Shown: in pieces, positions 5,255 through 5,792 of the stretch
Layout: each line of letters begins with the position of its first letter
How positions within the stretch are numbered: the stretch's first letter is position 1
Source of the DNA: Clostridia bacterium
GTDB lineage: Bacteria; Bacillota; Clostridia; Oscillospirales; CAG-272
DNA length: 5,792 nucleotides
NCBI GenBank assembly: GCA_017461825.1
Contig: JAFTXB010000084.1
Span: 1-5,792, forward strand
Reading direction: 5' to 3'
Notes under the pieces: model-generated
What the model was told of the DNA's origin: nothing
What the model saw: only the letters and a program-made list of their open reading frames with translations
The model's database searches: none
Program-made: the position numbers and the translations under genes

Positions 5255-5556
5255 TAGCCGATTGTAAAAGTAAAAAACGAAACAACCCCTCAGTCAGCTA
5301 CGCTGACAGCTCCCCTTGCACAGGGGAGCCTAAAAATACCTTTTCCCTTTAAAAAGTAGCCATTTTGGTAGCAAATGATTCATTAAAAGCCTCCCCTGTG
5401 CAAGGGGAGGTGGCACGCGCAGCGTGACGAAAGGGTTGTTTTTCGACAAGGTAAGATAATTTCGATATTTAAGCAATAAAAGTGGAGAAAAATTGGAAAT
5501 GTAAAAATCCAAAAAGTATTATAAATATTGACTCTTTTGACTTTTACAATCGGCTA
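5255..5556. mobile_element. 302-bp non-coding MITE with perfect 17-bp terminal inverted repeats
   Basis: The left end TAGCCGATTGTAAAAGT (5255-5271) is the exact reverse complement of the right end (5540-5556), and both ends abut identical 11-bp direct repeats. These are the marks of a transposed element. It encodes no transposase and no credible protein, so it must have been moved in trans by an enzyme recognising these ends. Inside are an imperfect inverted repeat of GC-rich hairpins (5281-5440) and an AT-rich right segment (5447-5539) with two TTGACT motifs. Target duplications of 10-13 bp are known for IS4-group transposases such as IS231; I cannot assign a family from the ends. It sits between the promoters and the ribosome site of the gene at 5589. 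Confidence 0.87.
5281..5440. repeat. Nested imperfect inverted repeat of GC hairpins
   Basis: AACAACCC (5281-5288) mirrors GGGTTGTT (5433-5440), and the two halves are imperfect inverted copies of about 50 bp. The left half has hairpins GTCAGC/GCTGAC (5293-5298, 5302-5307) and GCTCCCCT/AGGGGAGC (5309-5316, 5322-5329). The right half has CCTCCCCT/AGGGGAGG (5390-5397, 5403-5410) and CACGC/GCGTG (5414-5418, 5422-5426). The hairpin stems differ in sequence but stay paired, so structure is kept. I recall CCCTCAGTC...GCTCCCC...GGGGAGCC repeats as numerous between genes of gut Clostridia. Confidence 0.82.
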
Positions 5557-5567
5557 ATATGAAACGA
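5557..5567 (+). repeat. Right target-site duplication of the MITE (11 bp)
   Basis: This is the second copy of ATATGAAACGA. It starts at the base after the right inverted repeat and leads straight into the A-rich ribosome binding site of the gene at 5589. That shows the insertion point lay only a few bases before that site. Confidence 0.88.
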
Positions 5568-5570
5568 AAA

Positions 5571-5578
5571 AAAGGAGG
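5571..5578 (+). promoter_or_regulatory. Ribosome binding site of the last gene
   Basis: AAAGGAGG matches the anti-Shine-Dalgarno sequence and lies 10 nt before the ATG at 5589. It separates this start from an out-of-frame ATG at 5579. Confidence 0.8.
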
Positions 5579-5588
5579 ATGCTTTTTT

Positions 5589-5792
5589 ATGAAAAAGAAG
5601 ATCATTTTGTATTCGGTACTCGGTTTTTTTGTTCTTATAATCGCCGCTTTTGGCGTTTGGTACAACACCCCAAAGACCTTCTTGGACGGGGTTTCTGCCG
5701 ATGAAGTAGGCTCGATCGAGGTCTTTGACGGCAGTACGGGCAAGCGTTTTGTCATTGTGTGCGCCGACGAGATCGAAACGGTCGTCGAAAAT
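5589..5792 (+). CDS. Membrane-anchored protein of unknown function, 3' end outside window
   Basis: The first 68 codons are open and the gene runs off the right edge. MKKK is followed by a hydrophobic helix at about 5-24 (IILYSVLGFFVLIIAAFGVW), which fits a signal-anchor or uncleaved signal. There is no lipobox cysteine near it. The outside part begins YNTPKTFLDGVSADEVGSIEVFDGSTGKRFVI and looks like a beta-rich soluble domain (SIEVFDG, RFVIVC). I do not recognise the family. The start is supported by AAAGGAGG 10 nt upstream, and Clostridia-like codon use continues to the end. Its promoters appear to lie at 5168-5238, now separated from the start by the inserted MITE, so expression may be altered. 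Regulation by an ECF sigma factor is suggested by the TGTAAC-N16-CGTC motif but not shown. Confidence 0.8.
   Translation, partial: MKKKIILYSVLGFFVLIIAAFGVWYNTPKTFLDGVSADEVGSIEVFDGSTGKRFVIVCADEIETVVEN

Noticed and set aside
5330..5512. 60-codon - strand frame inside the MITE as a possible encoded protein
   Set aside because: It runs through the GC hairpins and AT filler, with no ribosome site or recognisable domain; it does not look like a transposase fragment.
5255..5556. CRISPR array or attachment site as an explanation of the right-hand repeats
   Set aside because: There are only inverted copies and one direct pair, with no regular repeat-spacer periodicity, integrase or tRNA gene; a MITE explains all the symmetry.
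5528..5560. Outward-reading promoter created by the MITE right end (TTGACT with TAATAT)
   Set aside because: Spacing from either TTGACT to TAATAT is 21 or 12 bp, and to TACAAT 11 or 2 bp, none near 17.
5519..5755. 78-codon - strand frame at the right end
   Set aside because: It spans the terminal inverted repeat and reads antisense to a gene with a strong ribosome site.

Overview
The window looks like a piece of chromosome from a Gram-positive-type Bacillota, most likely class Clostridia and plausibly an uncultured gut Oscillospirales-like lineage. The grounds are strong AGGAGG-type ribosome binding sites, consensus TTGACA/TATAAT-like promoters with extended -10 elements, AT-rich intergenic DNA around more balanced coding DNA, a tandem glycine riboswitch, and a hairpin repeat (CCCCTCAGTC...GCTCCCCTTGCACAGGGGAGC) that I recall as frequent in gut Clostridia. 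The taxonomy is an inference. All convincing genes lie on the + strand.

Layout. At 1-182 there is promoter DNA, possibly including the tail of an upstream terminator. At 183-599 is a small two-helix membrane protein with a C-terminal zinc ribbon. It sits 19 bp ahead of ftsH (619-2439), a complete membrane AAA+ zinc metalloprotease, and the two are probably one operon. At 2516-3226, behind its own extended -10 promoter, is a signal-less NodB-fold (CE4-type) deacetylase-like protein. At 3260-3644 is a near-consensus promoter followed by a long leader that holds a two-aptamer glycine riboswitch and a Rho-independent terminator. This leader controls an AGCS-family sodium:alanine/glycine symporter (3645-5048), which ends in a strong terminator (about 5064-5105).

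The right-hand intergenic region (5106-5588) is the least ordinary part. It carries a candidate sigma-A promoter, then a candidate ECF-sigma promoter (TGTAAC-N16-CGTC), then a 302-bp non-coding mobile element (5255-5556). The element has perfect 17-bp terminal inverted repeats and is flanked by an exact 11-bp target duplication. Nested inside it is an imperfect inverted repeat built of GC-rich hairpins. It has landed between the promoters and the ribosome binding site of the last gene, a membrane-anchored protein of unknown function that starts at 5589 and runs off the window.

Taken together: a membrane quality-control operon, a free-standing carbohydrate-deacetylase-like gene, a glycine-sensing transport unit, and a gene whose 5' leader has been rebuilt by a MITE. 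No wholly new multi-gene system is evident. The most unusual signals are the MITE in the leader, the competing helices in the glycine riboswitch, and the inverted repeat that overlaps the -35 of the riboswitch promoter.
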